This document shows positions 28,331-38,236 of a DNA stretch of 64,000 nt, piece by piece. Position numbers and translations under genes: made by a program. Position 1 is the first letter of the stretch; each line of letters opens with the position of its first letter. The DNA lies in assembly GCF_014692675.1 (NCBI RefSeq), contig NZ_JABFCZ010000007.1, positions 1-64,000 on the forward strand. The letters are read 5' to 3'. The notes below the pieces were generated by a model, which saw only the letters and a program-made list of their open reading frames with translations, did no database searches and was not told the origin of the DNA. The stretch is from Roseibium aggregatum. GTDB taxonomy: Bacteria; Pseudomonadota; Alphaproteobacteria; Rhizobiales; Stappiaceae.

Positions 28331-28806
28331 GCGCACCAAACAGAGTGACCATCTACACGGACGGAGCCTGTTCGGGAAACCCGGGTCCGGGCGGCTGGGG
28401 AGTGATCCTCCGGTTCGGCGAGCACGAGAAGGAACTTTCCGGCGGCGCGGCGGAAACGACGAACAACCGCATGGAACTGACGGCAGCGATCGAGGCGCTC
28501 AACGCCCTGAAACGCCCCTGCGCCGTCGATCTCTATACGGATTCCACCTATGTGCGCAGCGGCATCATGGAATGGCTGGACGGCTGGAAGCGAAAGAACT
28601 GGCGGACGGCGGCCAAGAAGCCGGTCAAGAACGCGGACCTCTGGCAGGCGCTGGACGAAGCGCGCCTGCGCCATGACGTGACCTGGCACTGGGTCAAGGG
28701 ACACGCCGGCCATCCGGAAAACGAGCGGGCCGACGAGCTTGCCAGAATGGGCATGGCGCCCTTCAAGCGGGGATCGGACCCGGCCATTGCGGAGGAGCTT
28801 CCTTGA
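28327..28806 (+). CDS. rnhA: ribonuclease HI
   Basis: 159 residues. It degrades the RNA strand of RNA-DNA hybrids. The carboxylate set is visible: [18 protein letters not shown] (Asp), [13 protein letters not shown] (Glu), DLYTDSTYV (Asp) and [11 protein letters not shown] (Asp), with the basic handle [20 protein letters not shown] present. Its ATG is embedded in the thrB stop (ATGA at 28327-28330). Confidence 0.97.
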   Translation: MSAPNRVTIYTDGACSGNPGPGGWGVILRFGEHEKELSGGAAETTNNRMELTAAIEALNALKRPCAVDLYTDSTYVRSGIMEWLDGWKRKNWRTAAKKPVKNADLWQALDEARLRHDVTWHWVKGHAGHPENERADELARMGMAPFKRGSDPAIAEELP

Positions 28807-29729
28807 GGATGTTCCGGCGCACCGACCCATCGTCGCAAGCGCCTTCTTATCGGGCTGCGCCCTGTGATGTCCTGATCATGGCAAACCCGACCGCGGGCGG
28901 ATATCGACCGAAGCTGCTTGCCAAGGTCCGTCAAAAGCTTCAGGCCGCCGGCTGCAAGGTCACCCTGCACCTGACCTCCCATGCCGGCGAGATCGGCGAG
29001 GTCTGTGCCGATCCGAAGCTTGCCGTGGGACTGCTCGTCATCGCCGGGGGAGACGGTTCGATCAACGAGGCGCTCGCCGGTTTCCAGTCCAATCCCGCCC
29101 CGCCCGACCTTGCGGTCATTCCCTTCGGGACGGCCAATGTGCTCGCCTGCGAACTGGGTTTGCCGAAACGCTCCGGCGCCATTGCGGACACCATCCTGCG
29201 CCGGCGGACCAGGCCGCTGCATGCAGGCCTTGCCAACGGCCACCCCTTTGTCCTGATGGCCTCTTCCGGGTTCGATGCGGAAGTCGTCCACGGCATTCCG
29301 CTGTCGCTGAAACGCCGGTTCGGAAAGCTGGCTTACGTGATCACCGCCATCCGGATCGGCCTGACCCGCAAGACCAGCGACCTGACGGCGGAGATCGATG
29401 GCGAAACCTTGCACGGCAAGCTCGCGGTGGCGACCAACGGCCGCTTCTACGGCGGTCCCTTCGTGATCAGCCCGGACGCATCGGTGACAAAGGCCGGTCT
29501 GCAGCTTCTCATGCTGGAAAAGGACGACCCGCTGTCCAGCTTCCGCTTCGGGCTGGCGCTGCTGATGGGGCGGGTTCACAAGGCCAAGGGGGTCACGGTG
29601 CGCAATTTCCAGCGCGCTCGCATCCTGGCCAGCCGGCCCGTTCCCGTGCAGATCGACGGCGACCCCTTCGGCACGACCCCGGTCGAGATCGAACCGGCGC
29701 CCGGGCACCTGGCGATCATCGTTCCCTGA
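28803..29729 (+). CDS. diacylglycerol kinase-catalytic-domain (lipid kinase) protein
   Basis: 308 residues if begun at the TTG at 28803, which overlaps the rnhA stop and has GGAGGAG eight bases upstream; an ATG at 28809 is the alternative but has GAGG directly against it. The DAGK catalytic motif is [16 protein letters not shown], with [15 protein letters not shown] next to it, as in YegS/DgkB-like lipid kinases. It probably phosphorylates diacylglycerol or a sphingoid lipid at the membrane; the substrate is not determinable. Last gene of the ispH unit and convergent with the GGDEF-EAL gene. Confidence 0.83.
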   Translation: MRMFRRTDPSSQAPSYRAAPCDVLIMANPTAGGYRPKLLAKVRQKLQAAGCKVTLHLTSHAGEIGEVCADPKLAVGLLVIAGGDGSINEALAGFQSNPAPPDLAVIPFGTANVLACELGLPKRSGAIADTILRRRTRPLHAGLANGHPFVLMASSGFDAEVVHGIPLSLKRRFGKLAYVITAIRIGLTRKTSDLTAEIDGETLHGKLAVATNGRFYGGPFVISPDASVTKAGLQLLMLEKDDPLSSFRFGLALLMGRVHKAKGVTVRNFQRARILASRPVPVQIDGDPFGTTPVEIEPAPGHLAIIVP

Positions 29730-29750
29730 GACACAGCGTCCGGCCAGCTT

Positions 29751-32660
29751 TTAGGCGGTGTGGGCTTCCGCCGGCTGACGCCTGAGCAGCTTGGTCGCCT
29801 CATCCGCGGAAACCGCCTGGCCGAAATGGAAGCCTTGCGCGAATTCGCAGCCGAGCTGGTAGAGCTCCAGGGCGTCCGCCTCGCTTTCCGCACCTTCCGC
29901 CACCACCGACATGCCGAGATCGTGCCCCATGGCGACGATCGTCCTGAGCAGAACGGGACGCGCGGACTTGCCGTTCGCCTTGACGAACGACTGGTCGATC
30001 TTGATCGTGTCGAAGGGGAACCGCTGCAGGTAGGACAGCGACGAATGGCCCGTGCCGAAATCGTCCAGCGACAGGCCGGCGCCAAGCGCGCGCAGCCGCT
30101 CCAGAACCTTCGCAGAATATTCCGGGTTGGACATGACGAGCGATTCCGTCAGTTCCAGCTTCAGGGTTCCCGGCGCCAGCGAGGAACGCGACAGGACCGC
30201 TTTGACATCATTGATCAGGTCGTGTTTCAGCAACTGCCGGGAGGAGAGGTTGACCGACGCGAACAGGGGCCGCGGCAGGGCGGTCTCCCGCTGCCAGAAG
30301 GCGAGCTGGTGCGCACCCTTTTCCAGCATGTACATGCCCAGCTCGTTGATCAGGCCGGACTGCTCGGCAACCGGGATGAACTCGGCGGGAGCGATCTTGC
30401 CGCGCTTCGGATGGTTCCAGCGGGCGAGCACTTCGAAGCCCGCGATCGTCCGGTCTTCCAGGCGAATGATCGGCTGAAAGAAAACCCCGAGCGTTTCCTT
30501 GCGGATCGCCTCGCGCAGGTCGGTTTCCATATCGATGATATTCTTGCCGAGCGGGCGCAGGATCGGACGGAAGACTTCCTGCCGGTCGCCGCCCAGCCGC
30601 TTGGCGTGATTGAGCGCGATTTCCGTATTCGTGATCAGGTCTTCCGCCGTCTGCTTTTCATCCTCGTAAAGCGAGATGCCGACGGAGCAGGTCAGGAAGA
30701 TTTCCCGGTCGCCGAAGGTGATCGGCGAACGCACTGCCTTTCTCAGGCCGTCGGCCAGGGCGACGATCCGGTCCGGTTCCGTCTCCGACAGAACGAGCAA
30801 ACCGTACTGGTCGCCGCTGATGCGCGACAGGGTATCCTGTTCGCCGATCATGCGGACGAGGCGGCGGGCGACCGTGAGCAGAATGCTGTCGCCGGCGGAC
30901 AGGCCGATGCTGTCGTTGACCTGCTTGAACCGGTCGAGGTTCAGGATCATCACCGCCGGCTTGCTTTTCCCGTCCGCGCGGGCAAAGGCCAGGGCCGCCT
31001 GCAAGCGGTCCATGAACAGCTCGCGGTTCGGCAACCCGGTCAGGTTGTCATGAACCGCGTCATGGAGCAGGCGCTCCTCCGCGGTTCTTTCCTCGGTCAC
31101 GTCCAGCAGCGTGCCGACGCAGCGGATCACTTCCCCGTCGGAGCCGATGATCGGCCGGGCGCGCAGCCGGAACCAGCGGAAGTGGCCGTCTTCTGAGCGC
31201 AGGCGGAAGGTCTGGACGATCTTGCCCCGACGCTGGTCTATCACCGCGTCCAGCGTGGCGCGGAACCGGTCCCGGTCCTGGGGGTGCAGGACTTCCAGCC
31301 AGTCGCGTGCGGGCCCTTCCAGCGTGCCGTGGCGCAGGTTGAGGAGATCCTCGACCTCATGGGCGGTGAAGATCCGGTCCCGGTCCACATCCCAGTCCCA
31401 GATGATGTCGCCGGCGCCCGTCAGCGCGAGCGCCCTGCGCTCCACATCGGAAATCAGCCCCTGCGCGATGGCCCCGCCGGCGAAGGCGTGCTGCATCACC
31501 GTGAACCCGATCAGAAGCACGATCAGGACAAGGCCGCCGCCAAGGGCGGGCTGTACGATGTCGTTCGCCAGCGTTCCGGTGATCGTCATGGCCGCGCCGA
31601 TCAGCCAGGCGATCAGCAGACACCACGTCGGGATGAGCATGATCGCCCGGTCATAGCCCTGGAAGGCGAGCACCATGATCGTGATGAACCCGAGAACACC
31701 GATGATCCCCAGCGACAGGCGGGCGATGCCGGCTGCGATCGACGGATCCCAGACTGCGACCCCGATGAGGCCGAGCAGCAAAACCAGCGTCGTCAGCGCC
31801 AGGTGCGAATAGTGAATGTTCCAGCGGTTCAGGTTCAAATAGGCATAGAGGAAGATAATAAGGCTGGCCGCCAGCATCACCTCTGCATAGGCCCTGTAGA
31901 GCTGGTCGCCCCCCTCCTTCAGATTGAACACCAGGTTCCAGAAACCGAAGTCGATACACAGATAGGCCAGAACCGCCCAGGCAAGGGCCGCGGTCGCCGG
32001 GAACATCACCGTCCCCTTGACCACGAACAGAATGGTCAGGAACAGCGCCAGAAGCCCGGAAATCCCGAGCACGATGCCGCGATAGAGCGTGTAGGCGTTG
32101 ACCTTCTCGGTGTAGGTATCCGGCTCCCAGAGCCGGAACTGGGGCAGGTTGGGCGATGTCAGTTCGGCAACGAAGGTGACGACCGACCCCGGATCGAGTG
32201 TTACCAGAAAGACGTCCGCTTCCAGGCTCTTTTGCCGTGTCGGCGCGATGCCCTGGCTGGGCGTGATCGCCGTGATCCGCGACGAGCCGAGATCCGGCCA
32301 GAACAGTTTGGAGCCGACAAGCTGGAAATAGGGCGCGACCAGAAGCCGGTCGATCTGTTCGTCACTGGTATTTGCCAGCGCAAAGACGGCCCAGCTCTTG
32401 TTCTTGCCGTCCCGGGAGGCGACTTCGATCCGGCGCACGATGCCGTCGGCACCCGGCGCGGTGGAGACCTGCAGGCGCGGACCGGCATTGGCATGAATTT
32501 CGACCATATTGGTCAGGTCCAGGGCATCGGCATCGATCGGAACCGGGATGGGTTCCACTGCCCACGCCGGAACGGTGACAAAAAACCCGATCAATCCTAG
32601 GAGTAATGCGGCGAGTATTTTACGAATGCCCACGAGCCGTTCCGGTATCAATTCTGACAT
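29751..32660 (-). CDS. 7TMR-PAS-GGDEF-EAL signalling protein (degenerate GGDEF, EAL likely active)
   Basis: 969 residues from the ATG at 32660. The N-terminus has a membrane segment, then a ~150-residue periplasmic 7TMR-DISM-type domain, about seven membrane helices, a PAS domain (TGAGDIIWDWDVDRD..), GGDEF and EAL. The GGDEF signature reads RISGDQYGLL (SGDQY), so cyclase activity is doubtful. The EAL domain keeps FEVLARWNHP (E-x-L), LDDFGTGHSSLSYL and TIKIDQSFV, so it is probably a c-di-GMP phosphodiesterase with GGDEF as regulator. It lies 31 bp downstream of the GNAT gene on the same strand. Confidence 0.88.
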   Translation of the reverse strand: MSELIPERLVGIRKILAALLLGLIGFFVTVPAWAVEPIPVPIDADALDLTNMVEIHANAGPRLQVSTAPGADGIVRRIEVASRDGKNKSWAVFALANTSDEQIDRLLVAPYFQLVGSKLFWPDLGSSRITAITPSQGIAPTRQKSLEADVFLVTLDPGSVVTFVAELTSPNLPQFRLWEPDTYTEKVNAYTLYRGIVLGISGLLALFLTILFVVKGTVMFPATAALAWAVLAYLCIDFGFWNLVFNLKEGGDQLYRAYAEVMLAASLIIFLYAYLNLNRWNIHYSHLALTTLVLLLGLIGVAVWDPSIAAGIARLSLGIIGVLGFITIMVLAFQGYDRAIMLIPTWCLLIAWLIGAAMTITGTLANDIVQPALGGGLVLIVLLIGFTVMQHAFAGGAIAQGLISDVERRALALTGAGDIIWDWDVDRDRIFTAHEVEDLLNLRHGTLEGPARDWLEVLHPQDRDRFRATLDAVIDQRRGKIVQTFRLRSEDGHFRWFRLRARPIIGSDGEVIRCVGTLLDVTEERTAEERLLHDAVHDNLTGLPNRELFMDRLQAALAFARADGKSKPAVMILNLDRFKQVNDSIGLSAGDSILLTVARRLVRMIGEQDTLSRISGDQYGLLVLSETEPDRIVALADGLRKAVRSPITFGDREIFLTCSVGISLYEDEKQTAEDLITNTEIALNHAKRLGGDRQEVFRPILRPLGKNIIDMETDLREAIRKETLGVFFQPIIRLEDRTIAGFEVLARWNHPKRGKIAPAEFIPVAEQSGLINELGMYMLEKGAHQLAFWQRETALPRPLFASVNLSSRQLLKHDLINDVKAVLSRSSLAPGTLKLELTESLVMSNPEYSAKVLERLRALGAGLSLDDFGTGHSSLSYLQRFPFDTIKIDQSFVKANGKSARPVLLRTIVAMGHDLGMSVVAEGAESEADALELYQLGCEFAQGFHFGQAVSADEATKLLRRQPAEAHTA

Positions 32661-32691
32661 GGGCCGAATGAGTATCGGGTTGCGCCGCATG

Positions 32692-33330
32692 TCACAAGAT
32701 TTCTTTCAGAGTTCTCCCACCAGACATGGCGGGGGGATCGCAAGCAAGCGCATGATCTTCGGCAAGGCAGGCAAACAGAAGGTGATCCTGCCATTTCCCG
32801 TTGATCAGCAAATATTTGCGTGCGTAGCCTTCGCGTCGAAATCCGGCTTTTTGAAGGAGATGGATGGACGGTTCGTTGTTCGGCAGGCAGGCGGCCTCCA
32901 CCCGGTGCAGCCCCAGGACGTCGAAGCAATAAGGCAGGACCAGGCGAACGGCGTGGCTCATGTGGCCGTTTCCGGCGAAGGGCGCTCCCATCCAGTAGCC
33001 CATCGTGGCCGACTGGCATACGCCCCTGCGAACGTTGGACAGGGTCAGTCCGCCGAGCAATTCACCGGTTCGGGTGCTGAAAAGCAGGAAGGGATAGCTG
33101 CGTCCATCCCGCCGGTCCCTGGCGTATTTCCGCAAACGGCGGCGAAAGCCGGACTTGGTCAGGTCGTCCCTCGGCCAGAGAGGTTCCCAGGGTTTCAGGA
33201 ATTCGCGGCTGGCGGCCCTGAGCTCGGCCCAGGCCCGGAAATCGCCGATGACGGGCGGGCGCAGGTAGTGGGTGCTCGATTCGATGCGGGGCTCGGCTTC
33301 CAGCGTGATCGTGGAGCGCAAGAGTGACAT
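32692..33330 (-). CDS. GNAT N-acetyltransferase, RimJ/RimL-like
   Basis: 212 residues. The acetyl-CoA region MGYWMGAPFAGNGHMSHAVR and HRVEAACLPNNEPSIHLLQK, GFRREGYARKYLLINGKWQD are the standard RimJ/RimL blocks. It may acetylate a ribosomal protein N-terminus or another amine; the target is unknown. It follows the M16 peptidase gene by 49 bp on the same strand, so thrC-M16-GNAT may be one operon, a grouping typical of rhizobia. Confidence 0.88.
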   Translation of the reverse strand: MSLLRSTITLEAEPRIESSTHYLRPPVIGDFRAWAELRAASREFLKPWEPLWPRDDLTKSGFRRRLRKYARDRRDGRSYPFLLFSTRTGELLGGLTLSNVRRGVCQSATMGYWMGAPFAGNGHMSHAVRLVLPYCFDVLGLHRVEAACLPNNEPSIHLLQKAGFRREGYARKYLLINGKWQDHLLFACLAEDHALACDPPAMSGGRTLKEIL

Positions 33331-33379
33331 GCCTGACGTCCCCTTTCCTGGACCTCGAACTCCTGAATGAGATCGCGCC

Positions 33380-34666
33380 CTACATCGATACCGCTTTCAA
33401 CAGCGGTGCGTTCAGCCGTTGTGAAATCTCTTCGGCACTCATTATTTTGCCAACCGGTCCGACTGCCGTCAGGGTTGGTGTCGATCCGGTGAATGTCTCA
33501 TGCGCCACACGGCGAATATCGGCCGCCGTGACGGCTTCGATCTTTGCGGAAATTTCCTCCAGGGTCAGGGTCCGGCCATGGACAAGGATCTGGCGGGCGA
33601 TCTGGCCTGCCCGGGCTGCCGGGCTTTCCAGCGCCATCATCAGGCCCGCCCTGATCTGGGCGCGGGACCGGGCGACTTCCTCATCGGTGACCGTTTCGCA
33701 GGCCGATTTCAATTCACCGACAATCGCCGGCATCAGATTGGCGATGTCTTCCTGGCTGGTCGCAGCATGCAGCCCGAAGAGGCCGGTGTCGGAGAAGGCC
33801 CAGTGGAAACTGTAGATCGCGTAGCAAAGACCCAGCTTTTCGCGGATTTCCTGGAACAGCCTTGAAGACATGCCGCCGCCAAGCACGGACGCCAGGATCT
33901 GGATCGCGTAATAATCGGGCGATTTGTACTGCTTGCCCTCGAACCCAATCAGGATCTGCGCTTCCATCAGGTCCTTCACGAGCTTCTGCTCGCCGCCGCG
34001 GTACTGCGCCAGGGTTCCGTTTTCCGCCGCCTCGGCGCCAATTCCGGAAAATCTCTCTTCGGCCAGCGCGACCAGGACATCATGATCGACGGCCCCGGCG
34101 GCGGACAGGATCATGTCCGGCCCGCGATAACGGGACCTGAGATACTGGTTCAACGCGTCCCGGCTGAATCCTCTGACCGTGTCGGGTGTGCCCAGGATCG
34201 GCCGCCCGATGGCCTGGTCCGGCCATGCGGTCTCCTGGAACAGGTCGAAGGCCTGGTCTTCCGGAGAATCGTGCGCAGCCCCGATCTCCTGCAGGATGAC
34301 GTGCTTTTCCCGCGTCAGCTCCTCCTCGTCGAAGGTCGAATTCTGCAGGATATCCGCCAGGAGTTCGACCGCGAGCGGCAGGTCTTCGGACAGGATCCGG
34401 GCGTAGTAATTGGTGTGCTCGATGCTGGTGGCGGCATTCAGCTCGCCGCCAACCGCCTCGATCTGTTCCGCGATCTCGCGCGCCGACCGGGACAGGGTCC
34501 CCTTGAAGGCCATGTGCTCCAGCAGATGGGTGATGCCGTTCTGGTCCAGGTTTTCCGCCCTGGATCCGGTTCTCACCCAGACCCCCAGGGCCGCCGTCTT
34601 CAAATGCGGCATCCGGTCGGTGACGACCGTCATGCCATTTGCAAGTGTGCTTGTGCGGACCTGCAT
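33380..34666 (-). CDS. M16 zinc peptidase, mitochondrial-processing-peptidase-like
   Basis: 428 residues from the ATG at 34666, three bases after the thrC stop. The inverted zinc motif HLLEH is at residues 47-51 (GITHLLEHMAFKGT), and the third ligand lies downstream in an Asn/Glu-rich helix (EAVGGELNAATSIEHTNYYA). The C-terminal M16 domain shows the Gly-rich stretch ASVLGGGMSSRLFQEIREKL. It resembles the bacterial relatives of the mitochondrial beta processing peptidase; the physiological substrate is unknown. Conserved next to thrC in rhizobia. Confidence 0.93.
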   Translation of the reverse strand: MQVRTSTLANGMTVVTDRMPHLKTAALGVWVRTGSRAENLDQNGITHLLEHMAFKGTLSRSAREIAEQIEAVGGELNAATSIEHTNYYARILSEDLPLAVELLADILQNSTFDEEELTREKHVILQEIGAAHDSPEDQAFDLFQETAWPDQAIGRPILGTPDTVRGFSRDALNQYLRSRYRGPDMILSAAGAVDHDVLVALAEERFSGIGAEAAENGTLAQYRGGEQKLVKDLMEAQILIGFEGKQYKSPDYYAIQILASVLGGGMSSRLFQEIREKLGLCYAIYSFHWAFSDTGLFGLHAATSQEDIANLMPAIVGELKSACETVTDEEVARSRAQIRAGLMMALESPAARAGQIARQILVHGRTLTLEEISAKIEAVTAADIRRVAHETFTGSTPTLTAVGPVGKIMSAEEISQRLNAPLLKAVSM

Positions 34667-34669
34667 CAA

Positions 34670-36076
34670 TTATACCCCGCTGTGTACGGCGCGGGCATGG
34701 GTTTCGATATGCCTTTCGACCGCGGACTGCTCGGCCGGCAGGACCTGCTGGCGCTCCTCCGCCGTCATCATCGGCTGAAGTTCGGCCGGCAGTTCCGGCC
34801 GGACACCGCAGGCGGCTTCCACCGCATCGGGGAATTTTGCCGGATGGGCCGTGCCGAGCACGATCATGGGCACACCGGCATGGGCATGGTCCCTGGCGAC
34901 ATGGACGCCGATTGCCGTATGCGGGTCGAGCAGGTAGCCGCTGCTTTTCAATGTCCCGGCGATGGTCGCGGCCGTCGCGGCCTCGTCGCAGCGCCCGGCG
35001 GAAAACCGTTCGCGGATCTTCGCCAGCGGCGCGTCGGCAAGGGTAAAGCTGCCCGACTGGCCCAGGCGGTTCATCAGCCCGCGCACCGCCTCCCCGTCAT
35101 GGCCATAGACCTCCGACAGCAGCCGCTCGAAATTCGAGGAAATCTGGATATCCATGGACGGAGACGTGGTGGCCGTCACGCCGCGCATTTCGTAGGTGCC
35201 CGTTTCGAGGGTTCGGGCAAGAATGTCATTGACGTTGGTCGCAACCACCAGCTTCTCCACCGGAAGCCCCATCTTCATGGCCGCATAGCCGGCAAAGATA
35301 TCGCCGAAATTGCCGGTCGGAACCGTGAAGGACACCGGGCGGTGGGGCGCTCCAAGAGCGACGCCGGAGACGAAGTAGTAGACGATCTGCGCCAGGATCC
35401 GCGCCCAGTTGATCGAATTCACGCCGGACAGGGCCACCCGGTCGCGGAAGGCAAAGTTGTTGAACATGCCTTTGACGATCGACTGGCAGTCGTCGAAATT
35501 CCCGGTCAGGGCGAGTGCATGGACGTTGGCTTCCGACGGGGTCGTCATTTGCCGCCTTTGCACCGGGGACACCCGGCCGTCGGGGAAGAGGATGAAGACG
35601 TCGGTGCGTTCCCGTCCCCGGAAGGCTTCGATGGCGGCGCCGCCGGTGTCGCCGGACGTGGCGCCCACGATCGTCGCCCGCAGGCCCCGCTCGGTCAGGA
35701 CATGATCCATCATGCGGCCGAGGAACTGCATCGCCACATCCTTGAAGGCGAGCGTCGGGCCGTGGAACAATTCGAGGACGAAGGCATTCGGTGCGATCTG
35801 CACCAGCGGCGTCACAGCCTCGTGGCAAAATTCCGCATAAGTGTCCGCGATCATCTTGCGGAGCCTGTCGGCAGGAACGGCGTCACCGACAAAGGGCGCG
35901 ATCACTTCAAACGCAACATCCGCGTAGGGCTTGCCGGCAAAGGAGGCGATCTTGGCCGCGTCAAAGCTTGGCCAGGATTCGGGCAGGTAGAGCCCCCCGT
36001 CCCGCGCCAGGCCTTGGAGAAGAACATCGGAAAATCCAAGGACAGGTGCTTCGCCACGCGTACTGAAGTATCTCAC
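34670..36076 (-). CDS. thrC: threonine synthase
   Basis: 468 residues from the GTG at 36076, giving MRYFSTRGEAP, the family's standard beginning; GGAGG lies about 11 bp upstream. A GTG at 36094 would add six atypical residues. The PLP lysine is Lys112 in HGPTLAFKDVAMQFL, and GATSGDTGGAAIEAF is the phosphate-binding loop. It converts O-phosphohomoserine to threonine, completing the pathway with ThrB at 27365. Upstream is the 269-bp mobile-like element at 36141-36409. Confidence 0.95.
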   Translation of the reverse strand: MRYFSTRGEAPVLGFSDVLLQGLARDGGLYLPESWPSFDAAKIASFAGKPYADVAFEVIAPFVGDAVPADRLRKMIADTYAEFCHEAVTPLVQIAPNAFVLELFHGPTLAFKDVAMQFLGRMMDHVLTERGLRATIVGATSGDTGGAAIEAFRGRERTDVFILFPDGRVSPVQRRQMTTPSEANVHALALTGNFDDCQSIVKGMFNNFAFRDRVALSGVNSINWARILAQIVYYFVSGVALGAPHRPVSFTVPTGNFGDIFAGYAAMKMGLPVEKLVVATNVNDILARTLETGTYEMRGVTATTSPSMDIQISSNFERLLSEVYGHDGEAVRGLMNRLGQSGSFTLADAPLAKIRERFSAGRCDEAATAATIAGTLKSSGYLLDPHTAIGVHVARDHAHAGVPMIVLGTAHPAKFPDAVEAACGVRPELPAELQPMMTAEERQQVLPAEQSAVERHIETHARAVHSGV

Positions 36077-36140
36077 CGCGCCAATTGCCTCCACATACTA
36101 TTTGATGCCGGAAACTACGAGCTTCCGGTTTTCGCTCACC

Positions 36141-36409
36141 TAGGGTCTGTTGAATATCAGGTTTAGGGCGTGGCGCGTAGCGGATTTCGTTTCCGAAAAG
36201 GCGAAGCGACCGCCGTGGTGTCGCCCACCACAAGGGCGCTTCAACGTCTTCGGAGACGAAATCCGCCGCGTCCGGAACGGATAGAGCCCAAATCGCCCAT
36301 TTCGGCGTCGCAAAGTCTTGAAAGGGTCTACCCTTCCTGCGACTTCGCTTCTTGAACCGGGCGATTTTGGCACCTACCACGCTCCAAACCTGATACTCAA
36401 CAGACCCTA
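36141..36409. mobile_element. MITE-like non-autonomous element with TA flanks and internal hairpin
   Basis: No gene. Terminal inverted repeats of 22 bp with one mismatch (36143-36164 and 36386-36407, ends GGGTCTGTTGA) are each flanked by TA (36141-36142, 36408-36409). Inside, GCGGATTTCGT (36180-36190) pairs with ACGAAATCCGC (36256-36266), closing a long hairpin whose apex is GTGGTG-tcgcc-CACCAC (36215-36231). No transposase is present. The TA target and TIR style suggest mobilisation by an IS630-like enzyme encoded elsewhere (inference). Confidence 0.75.
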
Positions 36410-36509
36410 AATCAAACTTTGCCGGATTTAAAACAAAACCATGGACCTGTCAGGGGTAAGTTCTCCCCGACAACGGATTTTCTTCTGGCCGGGGCTTCGG
36501 CGTCCCGGT

Positions 36510-37106
36510 TCAGGCGTGACCGGCGTCGCCGAAAAGCATGGCGGGATCGATGCCGATCGACAAGAGGGCGCGCTGCCACTTGTCATCATAGACCGGATCG
36601 AAAACGAGCTGCCGGCTTGCCGGACAGGTGAGCCAGCCGTTCGCCTGGATCTCGCTCTCCAGCTGCCCCGGCGCCCATCCGGAATAGCCGAGCGCTAGCA
36701 TCGCCTGCTCCGGCCCGTCCCCTTCGGCCATGGCCTTGAGGATCTCCAGGGTCGCGGTCAGGCAGATCCCGTCGGCGATGGGCAGCGTCGAGCGATCGAT
36801 GACGAAATCGTCGCTATGGAGCACGAAGCCGCGCTCGACCTCGACCGGCCCGCCCTTGTGAACGTTCATTTCACGGATCTTCGTGGGCAGACGGATCGCG
36901 GTTTCGTCGTTGAGGATATTGAGCTGGATCAGAAGATCTTCCAGGGACAAATGCCGGGCTATCTGGTTCAGGACAAGTCCCATTGCGCCTTGTTCGGAAT
37001 GGGAACACAGATAGACAACCGAATGGTCGAACCGCCCGTCCATCATGTTCGGCATGGCGATTAAAAGCTGCCCCTCAAGAGAATCCGCACTCGACTGATC
37101 CGTCAT
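36510..37106 (-). CDS. YqgE/AlgH family protein (UPF0301)
   Basis: 198 residues, the usual length. The start LEGQLLIAMPNMMDGRFDHS and VYLCSHSEQGAMGLVLNQ are the family signature, followed by GGPVEVERGFVLHS and LGYSGWAPGQLESEI. The function is unknown; in Pseudomonas the homologue AlgH affects alginate regulation. It is divergent from the DsbD-N-like gene and monocistronic. Confidence 0.93.
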   Translation of the reverse strand: MTDQSSADSLEGQLLIAMPNMMDGRFDHSVVYLCSHSEQGAMGLVLNQIARHLSLEDLLIQLNILNDETAIRLPTKIREMNVHKGGPVEVERGFVLHSDDFVIDRSTLPIADGICLTATLEILKAMAEGDGPEQAMLALGYSGWAPGQLESEIQANGWLTCPASRQLVFDPVYDDKWQRALLSIGIDPAMLFGDAGHA

Positions 37107-37295
37107 CTACACCTCACAGGTTGATTGCCCCAACACCCATCGCGCAACGTCACCCTAACCTGTTCCATCCCGATTGTTAACGCCTGCCGATGCGGTGGAA
37201 CGGCGTAGTCTGCTCACGGGGCTGTCACATCGAAATGACCGGATTGTGCTGATCCTTCCCGTGACGGCGGTTATTCCATGTTGTAGGTATCGATC

Positions 37296-38126
37296 ATGAA
37301 AACCAGACTTGCTTCCCTCTTTGCCTGGCTATGCCTGGCGTGCCTGCCGGCCCAGGCCGCTTCGACGGACTGGATTACCGTGACCGGCGGCGCGGTCCGG
37401 ATCATTTCGGCGGGGCCGCTGGAAAACGGAACCTATCGCGTGGGCCTGGAGTTTTCGCTTGATCCGGGCTGGCATACCTACTGGCGCTATCCGGGCGAGG
37501 CCGGCGTTCCACCGACCTTCGACTTTTCCGGCTCGCAGAACCTTGCCGGGGCGGACGTCCGGTATCCGGCGCCCGGCCGCTATAACGACGGATTTTCAAC
37601 TTCGATCGTCTATGACGAGAACGTCGTGCTGCCGATCCTCGTTACCCCGGACGACCCGCAAGCCCCCGTACAATTAAAAGCGTCCCTGTTCTTCGGAATC
37701 TGCAAGGACATCTGCGTGCCCGGCGACGGGGTGTTCGACCTCACCCTGAACCCCTCCGATCGCGCGGACAAGGTCTCAGCGATGCTGATCGAAAGGGATC
37801 TGGCCCTGGTGCCGCAGATCGCCGAAGGACCGGCTTCCGGGATCGTCTCGATTACCAGTGAACCCGGCAAGAAGGGCCCGGTTCTGAAGATCAGGGCCAA
37901 GGTCGATCCTGATACATCCGAGCCCGAGCTGTTCGCGCAAGGGCCGGACGGCTCCTATATCGGCGTTCCGGTGCTGCAGTCGCATGATGGCGGGACGGCG
38001 CTTTGGACGCTTTCGACCAACGGCCTGGCGCGAACCGGAGACGGCTCCACGCTGACGCTTGTCCTCGTCCAAGGCGACAAAGCGGTGGAAAGCCGGCATG
38101 TGCTATCGGCTGCCCTGCTGAATTAA
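37296..38126 (+). CDS. periplasmic protein with DsbD N-terminal (DsbC-like) domain
   Basis: 276 residues; residues 1-21 are a signal peptide (ending PAQA). A beta-rich immunoglobulin-like domain follows, with GLEFSLDPGWHTYWRYPGEA and the double cysteine FFGICKDICVPGDGVFDLTL, as in the DsbD N-terminal / thiol:disulfide corrector domain. There is no transmembrane DsbD core, so it must act alone or with a separate CcdA/ScsB-like partner. The peroxiredoxin gene follows 110 bp later on the same strand, which fits thiol redox handling in the envelope (inference). Confidence 0.85.
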   Translation: MKTRLASLFAWLCLACLPAQAASTDWITVTGGAVRIISAGPLENGTYRVGLEFSLDPGWHTYWRYPGEAGVPPTFDFSGSQNLAGADVRYPAPGRYNDGFSTSIVYDENVVLPILVTPDDPQAPVQLKASLFFGICKDICVPGDGVFDLTLNPSDRADKVSAMLIERDLALVPQIAEGPASGIVSITSEPGKKGPVLKIRAKVDPDTSEPELFAQGPDGSYIGVPVLQSHDGGTALWTLSTNGLARTGDGSTLTLVLVQGDKAVESRHVLSAALLN

Positions 38127-38236
38127 CCGCCTTCCGAAAACAGAATTATACGCGCCGGCTCTCGACGGAAGGGCCAACAGGCCCTAAGTCGTTTTCTGGT
38201 GCCCGTGCGCGCACAAAACCTTGGGGAGACACCTGA

